Assembly (NCBI RefSeq): GCF_003097315.1
Contig: NZ_QDDL01000001.1
Span: forward strand, 1,321,236 to 1,385,235
Length of the DNA: 64,000 bases
Direction: 5' to 3'
Origin: Pelagibaculum spongiae
Lineage (GTDB): Bacteria; Pseudomonadota; Gammaproteobacteria; Enterobacterales; Pelagibaculaceae
Shown here: piece after piece, positions 54,818-64,000 of the stretch
How the letters are laid out: every line of letters starts with the position of its first letter
Numbering within the stretch: the stretch's first letter is position 1
Made by a program: the position numbers and the translations under genes
Notes under the pieces: generated by a model
What the model was told of the DNA's origin: nothing
Databases searched by the model: none
What the model saw: the letters and a program-made list of their open reading frames with translations, nothing else

Positions 54818-55891
54818 TTACAAACTAAGGCTAAAGTCGTAACGCAGACCAATAGAAGCTTCGACTACATCTGTAGAGGCTGTTCTGCCTACTTCAGAGA
54901 AACGAAGATCTGTCCAGACGCGAACCTGATCGTTTAACTGCTTTTGCACTGCAAAGTAGTAAGAATCGGTGTCATTAGCGTTATTGCTATCATCAACATC
55001 TGAGATAACTGATTGCACAGTCAAACCATTACCCAAACCATAGCTAGCGGCTAAATCCACTGATGTTTGATCTGAGCTGTTACCGCTATCACGATCTACC
55101 CATGTTGCTGCAAGATATAAATCGCCGACTTTATAGGAAGCTGCCAAACCAATTAATTCATTATTATCGGCACCTGCTATTACACGCTCTTCATAGGCTG
55201 CACCCAAACGCAACGCACCTAAATTCAGGCCAGCAGCGATGGTATAACGATCTAACCCATCAGAATTAGCTGCTTCAGAGTCACCTTCACCTTTACCATC
55301 AAACTGAGTATCAAGTTGAATATTCAACGGACCAAAGTCATTGCGATAAGTTACTAGATTATCAACACGGAAAGATGCAATGGCGTCATAACCAAATGGG
55401 CTAGCTCTATGGTTGGCAATATCAGTTAATTCACCAACTGTATTGTAAAAAGCAGTCCACTGACGACCATAAGCAACCGTACCAAAAGATTCATTACCCA
55501 GTTCTACATATGCTAAACGTGGGAGACCAAAACTTCCGTCACCATCAATAGCAACTTGCCATTCGCCACGAGCAGCGGCATGCCACCCATTACCAATATC
55601 AGTCTTAGCACGAATACCTACACGTGACAGTGCATCTTGAACATCTGTTGTGCTGTTATCAGAGCCGGTTGCAGGGTCTGTATTGGTGTAATTCAGCTTT
55701 GGACGCAATGAGCCATACAATTCAACCGAGCCACCAGCACCTTGTCCAGCTACAGTTTCCATTTGGCCAATTTGTGATTCCAACTGATGAATGCGGTCTT
55801 CCAGCGATTGTGCAGAGACACTCGTCGCCATCATTGATGCTGCAACCGCCACAGAAACAGAACTAAGACGCAATGCAAGGGACAATTTCAT
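54818..55891 (-). CDS. Outer membrane porin (trimeric type), 2
   Basis: 357 residues, a paralog of porin 1. It has a signal peptide, the coiled-coil segment SLEDRIHQLESQIGQMET, the barrel start SVELYGSLRPKL, and the last strand SIGLRYDFSLSL. GAGGAA precedes the ATG. The two genes lie in tandem but each has its own terminator, so they can be regulated separately, for example under different osmotic or nutrient states. Confidence 0.9.
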   Translation of the reverse strand: MKLSLALRLSSVSVAVAASMMATSVSAQSLEDRIHQLESQIGQMETVAGQGAGGSVELYGSLRPKLNYTNTDPATGSDNSTTDVQDALSRVGIRAKTDIGNGWHAAARGEWQVAIDGDGSFGLPRLAYVELGNESFGTVAYGRQWTAFYNTVGELTDIANHRASPFGYDAIASFRVDNLVTYRNDFGPLNIQLDTQFDGKGEGDSEAANSDGLDRYTIAAGLNLGALRLGAAYEERVIAGADNNELIGLAASYKVGDLYLAATWVDRDSGNSSDQTSVDLAASYGLGNGLTVQSVISDVDDSNNANDTDSYYFAVQKQLNDQVRVWTDLRFSEVGRTASTDVVEASIGLRYDFSLSL

Positions 55892-56166
55892 TACTACTTC
55901 CTCGGGGTTTTCGACAATTTTGTCGTTAGAAACATAAAGACTAAATGTCTTTTATTATTTAATTTACCTGAGGCAATTAGGTTATATTTTTTTGATTAGT
56001 TCCAGTAATTTTTATTTCAGAACTTCCTAACGTAGCGCATTTAAAGCAGACTATTGGTATTACCTGTCAGACAAGCCACTAACAGTCCTAAAGAAAAAAA
56101 ACTTGCCACAATGAAACGCAACATAGTATATTTTTTTTATTTTTAATAAAACAACAATTACTAACG

Positions 56167-56194
56167 AAAAAAAACCGAGGTAACCCGGTTTTTT
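56167..56194 (-). terminator. mks operon terminator (probable)
   Basis: AAAAAACCG / CGGTTTTTT stem with a short loop, about 70 bases after the mksB stop. The rest of 55892-56264 is AT-rich without a gene. Confidence 0.65.
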
Positions 56195-56264
56195 AAATGG
56201 TTTATTTGAGATATTTCGTCTTAAATGTTTTGTTTTAAACAAAGTCATTTATTTTAGAAAATAC

Positions 56265-59200
56265 TTAAGCAAACTCTTCCATAAAATCCATCATCGCTTG
56301 ATGACGAATCGTTTTACGATGATTTTCCCACAGAGCCTGCACTCTCTCAGAGTCGAGCATCTTGCGGTCAACATGCACTCGGGTATGAAGTTCACCTACC
56401 ATCTCTACCGATGGGCTCTTGGCGAATACAAATTGATTAGAGATCATATCCATAAAGGCACCCGAAGCCTTGGACGGCATGATAAAGACCAGTTGCAACC
56501 CTAAGGTTTCGGTTAAATAACTAATCACTGCCCGTGAACGGGCTTCATCCATTTTCGAGAAGGCTTCGTCAACCAGCACCATGCGTAAGTGACTACCTGA
56601 TTGACCAAACTGGAAAGCTGAAGTAATGGCTGCAGAACGAATAATATAAGCAGGGGTTTCCAACTGACCGCCCGAGCCCGTACCATATTCTGATAAGGCA
56701 ATTTCTGGTTTATCTGGCACCTGTTTGTAAATTTCATAATCACGATAATTGCGGTAATCAGAAATTCGCTCTAGCGCACGCAATGCTCGATCTTCTTCTT
56801 CATCAAGTAATAATTCGATTAATTTGTCACGAATTTTTTCTGATGTTTCAGATAAACGACTGTTATCAAATAAGCTGACACCTTCACCAATTGGCAGGGC
56901 ACGAATATCATCAAAGAATTGCCAATATTCTTTATATTCCGGCACCCACTTCCAGTCAAAGCGATAGGTTTCTCGCTCATTACCGAATGCGTGATGTTTT
57001 AATTCCCGGTTTAATTCTTCAAGAATTTGCTTACCTTCACTAATCGACTGGTGAATCGCACCACACAAATGGTCAATAAAAGTGGAATCAAAACTGTCTT
57101 TCAGCTTTAAAATTTGGTCGCGCTTTTCTACCAGCACATTACCTTTCAAGCGATCGAGTATTTTGTCGATATCTCGCTGAATATCGCAGATCTGAGCAAA
57201 CAATGCAGGGCAAGGCTTTTGCTGTGGATCGACCATTAAGTAAATGCTATCGCCTTTCTGGCAATGCTGGTTGTGGTCGCGAACAATGCTGACTAAAGAA
57301 GCAGTCTCGCCGATTAAGTCACCACGAACTGTTTCGATCTGCTCAACCAACCGGTTGGCATTTGCTGACTTTGCCGCCTCGTCGGCCTTGGCTAACCGAG
57401 CTTCTGGATCAAACACTTCCCAGACTCTAGAAATCGCCTCAAGGTTTTGTGCCCGCTGCTCAACTTCTTGTTCGGTTTGTTCTTGCTGGCCGCTAAGGTT
57501 TTCTACCCGACGGGTGATCGACTTTAATTCATTCTCAATACCGCCGAAATCATTCTCCAGCAGCATCAACCGTTTCTTTTCTTCTGTTCGACGCTGCTTT
57601 ACTTCTACCAGTTGTGTTTGCAATTGTTTAGCGTCAGTAAGATCTAGCCCAGACAGAGTTTGCTCAACTTGCTGTAGTTGTCGCAATACACCCAACAAAC
57701 CGTCAACCTGCTCACCCAGATTTAATTGCTGGAAACTATCTGCTGCATTAAACAACTGGTTAAGCGAATTGAGTAATTGTTTAGCTTGATTAAATTCAAT
57801 GTGTAACTGTTCTAATAATTGTTGCTTAGCTGCTAACGCTCGCTGGCGAGCTGCCTTACCAAAAACTAATTCAGCATCAGCAATATCACAGCGGAACATC
57901 GCATAACCGCCAGAACCAATGCCATCGGCACAAATTCCTCGGGGCGTACGGCGCAATGTTTCGGCATCTTTAACTCGTTTTACGTTGCCATAACTTGCCT
58001 GAAGGTAGCCTTTAGCAATTGCATGGCCAATATCCAACACTTCCATAATCGAATCTTTAGTGTCTGACATTCTGGCGGCATCGCTGCGGGCTTTTTCGCC
58101 CTGAATTACCTTGGCTTGGCTGCGGCCCTTCATGCCACGAACCAGTCGAATTGCTTCCGCTTCATATTCTGCATCAACAAAAATACAGAAGCGGTTTTGC
58201 CCTAAATAACCTTCAATTGCCGATTGCCAACCGGAATCAGTGACTTCAATATAATCACAGAGTACTTTTGGATCGGCGTTGGGTAATTCACTGTGAATTC
58301 TTTCCAGCGCTTCTTGAACATATTTCGGGTAACGAGTTCTATGGCCGGCTTGCAAACTGGCAATATCCCGCTCTAGCAGTTTTTGTCGGTTTTCAAGGGT
58401 GACCAATTCCTCTTGGCGGCGGCTTTTTATCCCCAGTAGCTGGTCACGTAATCCATTGGACTGGCTTAATTGCTCAGCCAATTTTCCGTGCATGTGTTGA
58501 ATATTACGCGCTTGCTCTAAATGCCCTTGCCATGGAGATAAATCAATCCAGTCATGATTCATTAAATGGTGGTAATCCAAATCACCACCACCGGCTTCTA
58601 AAACATTTTTGGCAGATTTAACTAAGTTTTTATCAGCAAACAGCGCCATTTCTGGTGCGGGTGTATCTAACAAGGCAACCAGCTGTTCTGCTGATTTTAA
58701 GTTAGTCCCCAGCTGATGTTGCTGGCGTAATAGTTCAGCGCCATTAGATGACAATTGACTCGCCAGGGTATTTTTCTGCTCATCTAGCTCTTTTTTACGC
58801 CGTAGAACATCAACACCTTCAGCTTGAGCACGCAACTGAACTAATAACTCTTCTGACTGATCATGGGCTTTTTGTAAGCTTTCTGATTCATCACGATTTT
58901 GCTGTAAATTGTGCCGTAACTGAACTTGTTTTTCTTTTTCAGTTAAATATTTTTTCTGATCTTGCAAATAACGCGTTTGCGCCAAGGTATATTCAGAAAG
59001 ATTTAACTGGATCCAGTCTTTAATGAAACCATTAGAATATTGCCCAGCCTGATTTAATACATCAATAGAGCCCTGAATTAATCGGGCATCTTGTTCCATC
59101 GCATTAATGGTTTTCATCAGATTAGAAATAGCACGAATCGCTTCGCCAAGATCTTTCTTTTCTAAAATTTCCTGGCGAACAAAATCATTAATTGAACCAA

Positions 59201-59876
59201 CCGGTTTATATGCCATAAAACGAGAAAAAGCTTTAGCAGCTGAATTGGCCTCTCGTTCTGAAACTGAGCCTTTTTTTCCACGTAGCACGCCATACAATCG
59301 GCATAAATACCCTTTTTTAGTCGGATATTCTTCGATAGTTTTCTCGCCGTAGCTTTTGCGCAAATTTCGAGTAATCGCATCGAGACCGGTCACTAAATAA
59401 CGGTCTTTATCGACTGATTTTCGGAAATCTTCAATGGTTAGCTGCTGGCCGGGAACGATTAAAAAGCGACTTTCTAGCTCACGGGCCACCTTGCGCTCAC
59501 CCACCCGTTCAATATCTGCCCGAATCGCAATAATCGCGGTAAAGCTACCGTCTTCTTCGCCTTGGGTGGCATCGAACACCGCGGCCAAATAACCATTGGT
59601 TTGACTGGTGCGGCCGAAAGAGCCGTCATCACAACCCAAAACATAAGATGCCAGGGTACGAACCTGTTTGCTGCGACCACGTTGAGTGGTTTCTTCCTGA
59701 CCTGGGTTGAAGTTAAACAGCGAACTTTTAGCCGCGGTCATAATGGTCTGAATTGCATCACCTGCGGTAGTTTTACCCGAACCAGAAGCACCAGACAGCA
59801 AATTAACCGGGCCTAATTCAAATTCCTGATCAGGAATATTGCCCCAGTTTACAAAAATGAATTTTTTTAAATACAT
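56265..59876 (-). CDS. mksB: SMC-like ATPase MksB/JetC (MukB-like condensin)
   Basis: A 1203-residue SMC-type ATPase. Walker A is GASGSGKTT (about 29-37). Long coiled-coil arms (about 285-510 and 690-850) flank a hinge-like globular region (about 530-690). The C-loop is GTGSGGQLETP, Walker B is MVLVDEAFSKMD, and the D-loop follows. It would load onto and extrude DNA together with MksE and MksF. The family is shared by MksBEF chromosome condensins and Wadjet JetC. The gene ends the operon; mksE ends 4 bases upstream. Confidence 0.9.
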   Translation of the reverse strand: MYLKKFIFVNWGNIPDQEFELGPVNLLSGASGSGKTTAGDAIQTIMTAAKSSLFNFNPGQEETTQRGRSKQVRTLASYVLGCDDGSFGRTSQTNGYLAAVFDATQGEEDGSFTAIIAIRADIERVGERKVARELESRFLIVPGQQLTIEDFRKSVDKDRYLVTGLDAITRNLRKSYGEKTIEEYPTKKGYLCRLYGVLRGKKGSVSEREANSAAKAFSRFMAYKPVGSINDFVRQEILEKKDLGEAIRAISNLMKTINAMEQDARLIQGSIDVLNQAGQYSNGFIKDWIQLNLSEYTLAQTRYLQDQKKYLTEKEKQVQLRHNLQQNRDESESLQKAHDQSEELLVQLRAQAEGVDVLRRKKELDEQKNTLASQLSSNGAELLRQQHQLGTNLKSAEQLVALLDTPAPEMALFADKNLVKSAKNVLEAGGGDLDYHHLMNHDWIDLSPWQGHLEQARNIQHMHGKLAEQLSQSNGLRDQLLGIKSRRQEELVTLENRQKLLERDIASLQAGHRTRYPKYVQEALERIHSELPNADPKVLCDYIEVTDSGWQSAIEGYLGQNRFCIFVDAEYEAEAIRLVRGMKGRSQAKVIQGEKARSDAARMSDTKDSIMEVLDIGHAIAKGYLQASYGNVKRVKDAETLRRTPRGICADGIGSGGYAMFRCDIADAELVFGKAARQRALAAKQQLLEQLHIEFNQAKQLLNSLNQLFNAADSFQQLNLGEQVDGLLGVLRQLQQVEQTLSGLDLTDAKQLQTQLVEVKQRRTEEKKRLMLLENDFGGIENELKSITRRVENLSGQQEQTEQEVEQRAQNLEAISRVWEVFDPEARLAKADEAAKSANANRLVEQIETVRGDLIGETASLVSIVRDHNQHCQKGDSIYLMVDPQQKPCPALFAQICDIQRDIDKILDRLKGNVLVEKRDQILKLKDSFDSTFIDHLCGAIHQSISEGKQILEELNRELKHHAFGNERETYRFDWKWVPEYKEYWQFFDDIRALPIGEGVSLFDNSRLSETSEKIRDKLIELLLDEEEDRALRALERISDYRNYRDYEIYKQVPDKPEIALSEYGTGSGGQLETPAYIIRSAAITSAFQFGQSGSHLRMVLVDEAFSKMDEARSRAVISYLTETLGLQLVFIMPSKASGAFMDMISNQFVFAKSPSVEMVGELHTRVHVDRKMLDSERVQALWENHRKTIRHQAMMDFMEEFA

Positions 59877-59880
59877 AAAG

Positions 59881-60651
59881 TTATTCCGCTGACTGGTCAG
59901 GTGATGCTATCGGCTCGATTTCAGATGAATCATCTGAATTGGTAACATTAATCGCTACATCTTCTTCTTGCTGTTCGACAGGCATATTGTCATCAAGCGA
60001 TTGTTCTAATTCAACAGGTGAGTCTTCATCAGTTCTACCCATGAGTTCGTCCATCACTTGCGGTGGAACCATTGAAGTAATCATCGGCCGAATTCTAAAC
60101 CAAACATCGGTACCAAACTGATCTTCTTCATTACGATAGTGAATCACTCGTAGTCGGCGTAAACGGCGGAATAATTCTGCTCGTTCAACGGCTTTTATTG
60201 GCAAGCTGCGGCCTAATAAAGATTTCAACGCAATCGATAGCTGCTCTAGCGATAATGCTGCACAGCCTTGCTCATCAATTTTGCCTTCCCGCAGCAATTG
60301 CTCATATTGATTGCGTAATACCAGCACCACCGCCACTTCATTTTGACTTAGGCGAGCGCGCATTCCAGAGAAGGGCTGCTCTTGGTCTTCTTCACCCGGA
60401 ATTCGAGCATTTGGCGGGAAAAGCCGTACCGTATTAAATCGCCCATCGTGCTGCAGGCGAACACCAACCAATGCCATGTAGTCATCCACCAGATCACGCA
60501 TTCGCAGGTATTGATCATACAACTGCTGTTCGGTCAGGTTTTCATCGCGGCATAACACGCCAAAGTCCAGCAAACGCTGGGTCACGACTCGAAAGTCATT
60601 TAACTCCAGCTGGCGAGACTGCAGCTGCTGTTCAAGGTACTGACTAAGCAA
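59881..60651 (-). CDS. mksE: MksE/JetB-like condensin subunit (DUF4194)
   Basis: 256 residues. A winged-helix KITE-type protein: VVTQRLLDFGVLCRDENLTE, the ALVGVRLQHDGRFNTVRLFP region, SQNEVAVVLVLRNQYEQLL and FRRLRRLRVIHYRNE. An acidic tail of about 45 residues follows. It bridges MksF and MksB. Middle gene of the operon. Confidence 0.87.
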   Translation of the reverse strand: MLSQYLEQQLQSRQLELNDFRVVTQRLLDFGVLCRDENLTEQQLYDQYLRMRDLVDDYMALVGVRLQHDGRFNTVRLFPPNARIPGEEDQEQPFSGMRARLSQNEVAVVLVLRNQYEQLLREGKIDEQGCAALSLEQLSIALKSLLGRSLPIKAVERAELFRRLRRLRVIHYRNEEDQFGTDVWFRIRPMITSMVPPQVMDELMGRTDEDSPVELEQSLDDNMPVEQQEEDVAINVTNSDDSSEIEPIASPDQSAE

Positions 60652-60698
60652 GGTTGCTCTCCATTAAAATACGGTAAAAACAGACAATCCTTTTTCTG

Positions 60699-62141
60699 TT
60701 ATTCCTCGAGAATTTGAATACGGTAATTGTCGGTTTTAACAAAGTAATCAGTTTGCACCTGCTCTCTGCCCAACACTTTTTCAATTTTGAAGCGATATTC
60801 ACTGGAACGATTACTAATCGTACCTAGCTCAATAATATGCGCACTCGATAGCAAATCAGGTGCACTACTAATTATCATCGTTTCGGTAGTGATTTCATTA
60901 CCATCAGCCAGCTGCTGCTTTAAAAACTCAATCTGGCCGCTGCTATTGAGCATAAATGCTTGATCGAGTGCATCTTGAATAAACAGTTGCTTACGATAAT
61001 GCTGATCGAGTTCTGGCGGCGCTTCGCTAAACACTGGCTCGGCAGATTTTCGGCGAGGCTGGCGCATTTTCAAACTGGCCGGGTCGAGATAACCCACCGA
61101 AATACCGGTCATTAAATCAGCAGCGCGTTCTAATCGCTGCTTTTGTAATTCTGGTTCTAGATCGTTAAGTTGCTGGCAAACATCGCGAATATCTTCTTGT
61201 TGCTGGGAAGCTAACCAGGTCATCTGGCGGATAATAATATCGGCTCGATTGGTGTAGCTTTGCAGGGCGCGGCGAATTTCAGGCATCATAATTTCACAGG
61301 CATTCTTTAAGCGCTGATTAATACCTTCCAGAATCATCCACAATAATGATTGGCGAGAATCGTCTAGCAACTCTGGCAATAATTCACGCAACCGCCGCTC
61401 AGAATTGGCTTTGGCTTCTTTTGACAGTGACATGATCTGGTCAATCAAATCACGGATTTCTTCCCGGTGCTTTTCTACCGAGTCTGCCGAAAGCCGCACT
61501 GAAATATCTGGCTGGAAACGATGGTTCATATAATCGAAGAACTGTTCACTGGCTAACTCTACTTGGTGCTGCACTTCAATATCTTTAACCAGCTCGCGCT
61601 TGCGATCTTCTAGTTCGGTAATCAAATCAGTGAAGTCGGAAATAATCCGCTCAGAGAATTCCCAAGCATCGAGTAATTCATAGACTTCGCCATTATCCAG
61701 AAACGCCCGCAGTGAATTTTTACAATTACGGGTATTGCGCTGGCGGGTATGAACTCGAGCCCCCTCGCTATCAACCAAAGGCTGGGTGAACTGACGACCC
61801 ATACGAGAAAAACGATACACCGTTTGCATGGTTGCATCGTCTAAATGCTGTTCGATCCAACCATGTTCAATCAACCTATTGAGTAATTGCGCCGCACGTT
61901 CACGATCTGAAACCGCTTCATGATCTTCATCTAGCTGAGCAACTTGGTCTTCCAAAGCCGGTGCCTGAACCAGTGCTTCGGTAAAGATTTCAAGGATTTG
62001 CTGGCGCGATAGATGATGTCCGTAGTCAGCTAAGGCACTGAATTGACGACGATAAAGTAGCCGCAGGCATTGCACCACTGCTTCCCGGTACTTGCCGGTA
62101 AGGGGGCGAAAGAAGTGAAGTCGCTGATCAGTAAAGAACAT
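60699..62141 (-). CDS. mksF: MksF/JetA-like kleisin subunit
   Basis: 480 residues. The N-terminal winged-helix region is FRPLTGKYREAVVQCLRLLY, the middle is helical (ELEDRKRELVKDIEVQHQVE), and the C-terminal domain is QTDYFVKTDNYRIQILEE. It matches the JetA/DUF5716-type kleisin that links the SMC heads. First gene of the mksFEB operon, divergent from the gene at 62249. Confidence 0.85.
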   Translation of the reverse strand: MFFTDQRLHFFRPLTGKYREAVVQCLRLLYRRQFSALADYGHHLSRQQILEIFTEALVQAPALEDQVAQLDEDHEAVSDRERAAQLLNRLIEHGWIEQHLDDATMQTVYRFSRMGRQFTQPLVDSEGARVHTRQRNTRNCKNSLRAFLDNGEVYELLDAWEFSERIISDFTDLITELEDRKRELVKDIEVQHQVELASEQFFDYMNHRFQPDISVRLSADSVEKHREEIRDLIDQIMSLSKEAKANSERRLRELLPELLDDSRQSLLWMILEGINQRLKNACEIMMPEIRRALQSYTNRADIIIRQMTWLASQQQEDIRDVCQQLNDLEPELQKQRLERAADLMTGISVGYLDPASLKMRQPRRKSAEPVFSEAPPELDQHYRKQLFIQDALDQAFMLNSSGQIEFLKQQLADGNEITTETMIISSAPDLLSSAHIIELGTISNRSSEYRFKIEKVLGREQVQTDYFVKTDNYRIQILEE

Positions 62142-62248
62142 GCAAGGTCGCAGTGATAGGTTCGAACCGGTTATTTTATCTTCTTATCGGCAAAACTGCA
62201 GCCAAATATTGTCTACAATTGACTCAGTTATGGACAACTGAAAAAATC

Positions 62249-63841
62249 ATGGGCAGAAATACAACATCAAGCACCCCAACTGTAAATATGAAAGCACTTG
62301 CTGAAGCTGCAGTTCTAAAACAAAGCCAGTTAAAGCCAGGAACAGGAACATCACCACAAGCTAAAGATGCACCTGCAAAACCACCAAGAAGTGGTATACC
62401 TGCAAAACCACCAAGAAGTGGTATACCTGCAAAGCCACCAAGAAGTCCTCAAATAAAGCCACCTGCAAAACCCAAAAGGTCGCAAGTAACGCATAACGCA
62501 CTAGATGATGCCTTGAAGCAACCCCCCACTCCCACCCGAGGCAGAACTCATGTAGTAGGCCCACTTGATAGACCAATGCATATTTTATCTCAGTTCAAGG
62601 CCCTACCAGACCAAGAAAAATTTCTTGCTGAAGTAAATCGTGTTTATAGTTGTTCAAATATTGATGATAATCTTTATACTAAGCTAAAGTTTATTGCTGC
62701 TACATTTTCACAATTAAAAAACCCTGATTTAGATGGATCATCTAAAAGTTTTTTCTTAGCAGAAATATATAAACTTCTGACAGAAGTCACTAAAAATCAA
62801 GGAATAAGGTCAGAACTCAAGTCTTATTTAAACGTAATATATACCGATATCATAGAATTGCTAACAAAAAAATATGGCGGAATAGATAAGATACAGCCAA
62901 GCATAGATTTAATTTTCTCACGACAAGTATCTGCTTTTGGCTTAATAAAAGATGCAACGCAAGCAGATGTATTTGGCATGCGTCACTCTGATGAGAGAGA
63001 AAATTCACTATTATATTTGACGCCCGCTCAAGCTGAAACATTTAGAGTTAACTTTATTTCAGGCAGAGCATGCCAACACCCATATTGGCTTAACAGCTCT
63101 AGCGATTCAATTAATCCCAAACAATTTAATTATCAAGAATTATTAAAGCAAACGATATCAAAAGATAACTGGGTACCTTTAAGTTCAGCAAATTCGCCCA
63201 CCATAAATATACCTCAAGACAAGCTCACACCAGTTGATGCCTATGCAAGTTTATCCGCAAGCAAGGAAGGTCGTTGGTCATCTGTTGTAATGGACAAGAA
63301 CTGGATACTCTATTCAGCACCACATGCAAGCTTCTCAAATAACCAGCGAAGTGTCCCTTTTGTTAAATCAATGGGAAAGCAAGCGTTTTATCACTCAAGC
63401 TATTTAAGAAAAGCCAACTTGGATTTTTCTGGTGCTTGGCTAGTAGAAGATGGTATTATAAAAGGAATTTGCAATAATTCAGGGCATTACAAATCAGAGT
63501 CACATTCTTTGTTTATTTTATCTGAAGCCTTGAAATCCTATGGTGTAGAGCTTTCAATAATTGATGTTTTTAAAGTAGAGATTGATGATAACAATGAAGC
63601 GGCTCCTGTCTTTTTTACTACTGCTGACCAACTAAGATCAAAAATGTCAAGCTTTAAATTAAGCGACATTCCAGAGAAAGAACAAGCCTGGAGAAAAAGC
63701 CAAGAATCTGAATTTGCAAGAGCTTTAGAAGAAAAAAGCACCTCCTTAGACTACTTCATCCATCACATTGAAAATCTGGAGGCTTATACTGACCCTAGTG
63801 AGTGGGGGAAAGTTGACAAAAAGAGAAAAAAGAAGAAATAA
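62249..63841 (+). CDS. Effector-like protein with PxxPxR motifs, unknown
   Basis: 530 residues from ATG 62249 (MGRNTTSSTPTVNM); the frame stays open back to 62153. The N-terminal 80 residues are disordered and Pro/Lys-rich, with PAKPPR at about 42, 51 and 60 and PAKPKR at about 72. All fit the class II SH3-ligand pattern PxxPx[KR]. A helical domain (about 105-245) follows, then a domain with SGAWLVEDGIIKGICNNSGHY and SLFILSEALKSYGVEL. The tail is KKRKKKK. No Sec signal is present. Its AT-rich base use and the IS66 copy beside it suggest acquisition. I infer a translocated effector; the family was not recognised. Confidence 0.7.
   Translation: MGRNTTSSTPTVNMKALAEAAVLKQSQLKPGTGTSPQAKDAPAKPPRSGIPAKPPRSGIPAKPPRSPQIKPPAKPKRSQVTHNALDDALKQPPTPTRGRTHVVGPLDRPMHILSQFKALPDQEKFLAEVNRVYSCSNIDDNLYTKLKFIAATFSQLKNPDLDGSSKSFFLAEIYKLLTEVTKNQGIRSELKSYLNVIYTDIIELLTKKYGGIDKIQPSIDLIFSRQVSAFGLIKDATQADVFGMRHSDERENSLLYLTPAQAETFRVNFISGRACQHPYWLNSSSDSINPKQFNYQELLKQTISKDNWVPLSSANSPTINIPQDKLTPVDAYASLSASKEGRWSSVVMDKNWILYSAPHASFSNNQRSVPFVKSMGKQAFYHSSYLRKANLDFSGAWLVEDGIIKGICNNSGHYKSESHSLFILSEALKSYGVELSIIDVFKVEIDDNNEAAPVFFTTADQLRSKMSSFKLSDIPEKEQAWRKSQESEFARALEEKSTSLDYFIHHIENLEAYTDPSEWGKVDKKRKKKK
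62372..62446 (+). repeat. 27-bp coding tandem repeats
   Basis: Two identical 27-bp units (62372-62398 and 62399-62425) and a partial third to 62446, each encoding PAKPPRSGI. Confidence 0.95.
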
Positions 63842-63909
63842 CAAAATATAGAATCATTAATTTAAACCACTCTATAACTTTAAAAACTATTTTTGATGTT
63901 ATATTTATT

Positions 63910-64000
63910 GTAACCATTCAGCATGTCACACCAACCGATCCAATTTCTCCTGAATAAAGTCCGGCCATTTACCCGCAAATAATAACGACAAAGCTTCCCC
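63910..64000 (-). mobile_element. IS66-family element, second copy (cut by window end)
   Basis: GTAACCATTCAGCA at 63910-63923, then 77 more bases that match 12046-12122 with two visible substitutions. It is the same element as the IS at 12032, in the same orientation. The rest lies beyond the window. Confidence 0.95.
63926..64000 (-). CDS. IS66-family transposase, 3' end only
   Basis: The frame equivalent to the last 25 codons of the transposase at 12048 (SLLFAGKWPDFIQ and so on). Partial at the window edge. Confidence 0.85.
   Translation of the reverse strand, partial: GEALSLLFAGKWPDFIQEKLDRLV

Noticed and set aside
56265..62141. Complete Wadjet (JetABCD) defence system
   Set aside because: Only three genes are present. 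No JetD-like nuclease gene exists on either side within the window.

Overview
The window reads as chromosomal DNA of a gammaproteobacterium. The best evidence is the block at 34.6-47.6 kb: moeB-prmC-prfA-hemA on the minus strand, divergent from a TPR lipoprotein gene, lolB-ispE, tRNA-Gln, prs-rplY-pth-ychF and tRNA-Met. As I remember it, Pseudomonas and its relatives use this order. Two outer-membrane porins, an OprD-type porin, LolB, MlaC and a trimeric autotransporter confirm a Gram-negative envelope. Many repeats, three insertion-sequence families and several decayed genes suggest a plastic genome, perhaps marine or host-associated. I cannot name the genus.

Layout. 0-10 kb: 51-bp tandem repeats, an orphan eutA, unknown envelope proteins, mogA, a lytic transglycosylase and valS. 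10-18.2 kb: an accessory region with few genes. It holds an IS66-family element with an exact 8-bp target duplication, a tandem family of four Stv-like paralogs (two broken), an ISAs1 transposase remnant, an IS66 remnant and interspersed repeats. 18.2-22.4 kb: a copper locus. A MerR/CueR-type promoter with a 19-bp spacer precedes two tiny Cys-plus-membrane-helix proteins, then a CopA ATPase with four metal-binding domains, a 23-residue membrane peptide and cueR. A third member of the tiny-protein family lies alone at 11.5 kb. 22.7-34.5 kb: surface proteins. These are a short trimeric autotransporter with an IxxNT stalk, an OprD porin followed by a pseudogene copy, a serine hydrolase, and two paralogous Ca-motif lipoproteins. 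One of the lipoproteins is split by an IS3-family element, and its frame is restored on paper by removing the element plus one TA.

34.6-47.6 kb: the housekeeping block described above, with four tRNA-Gln genes in exact 98-bp tandem repeats. 46.5-56.2 kb: a papain-like protein, a DUF3157-like protein, a lipoprotein, small membrane proteins, ferritin, BolA, MlaC, a rhodanese/MauE-like pair and two related porins. 56.2-62.1 kb: an mksF-mksE-mksB (JetA-JetB-JetC type) SMC-like condensin operon with no nuclease subunit beside it. 62.2-64 kb: an effector-like protein with four PxxPxR (SH3-ligand-like) motifs, then the edge of a second IS66 copy.

Most interesting leads: the CueR-controlled tiny Cys/TM proteins, the Stv-like paralog array, the SH3-motif protein, the condensin operon without its nuclease, and the IS-split Ca-motif lipoprotein. 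All functions are inferred by reading the sequence. No database search was run.
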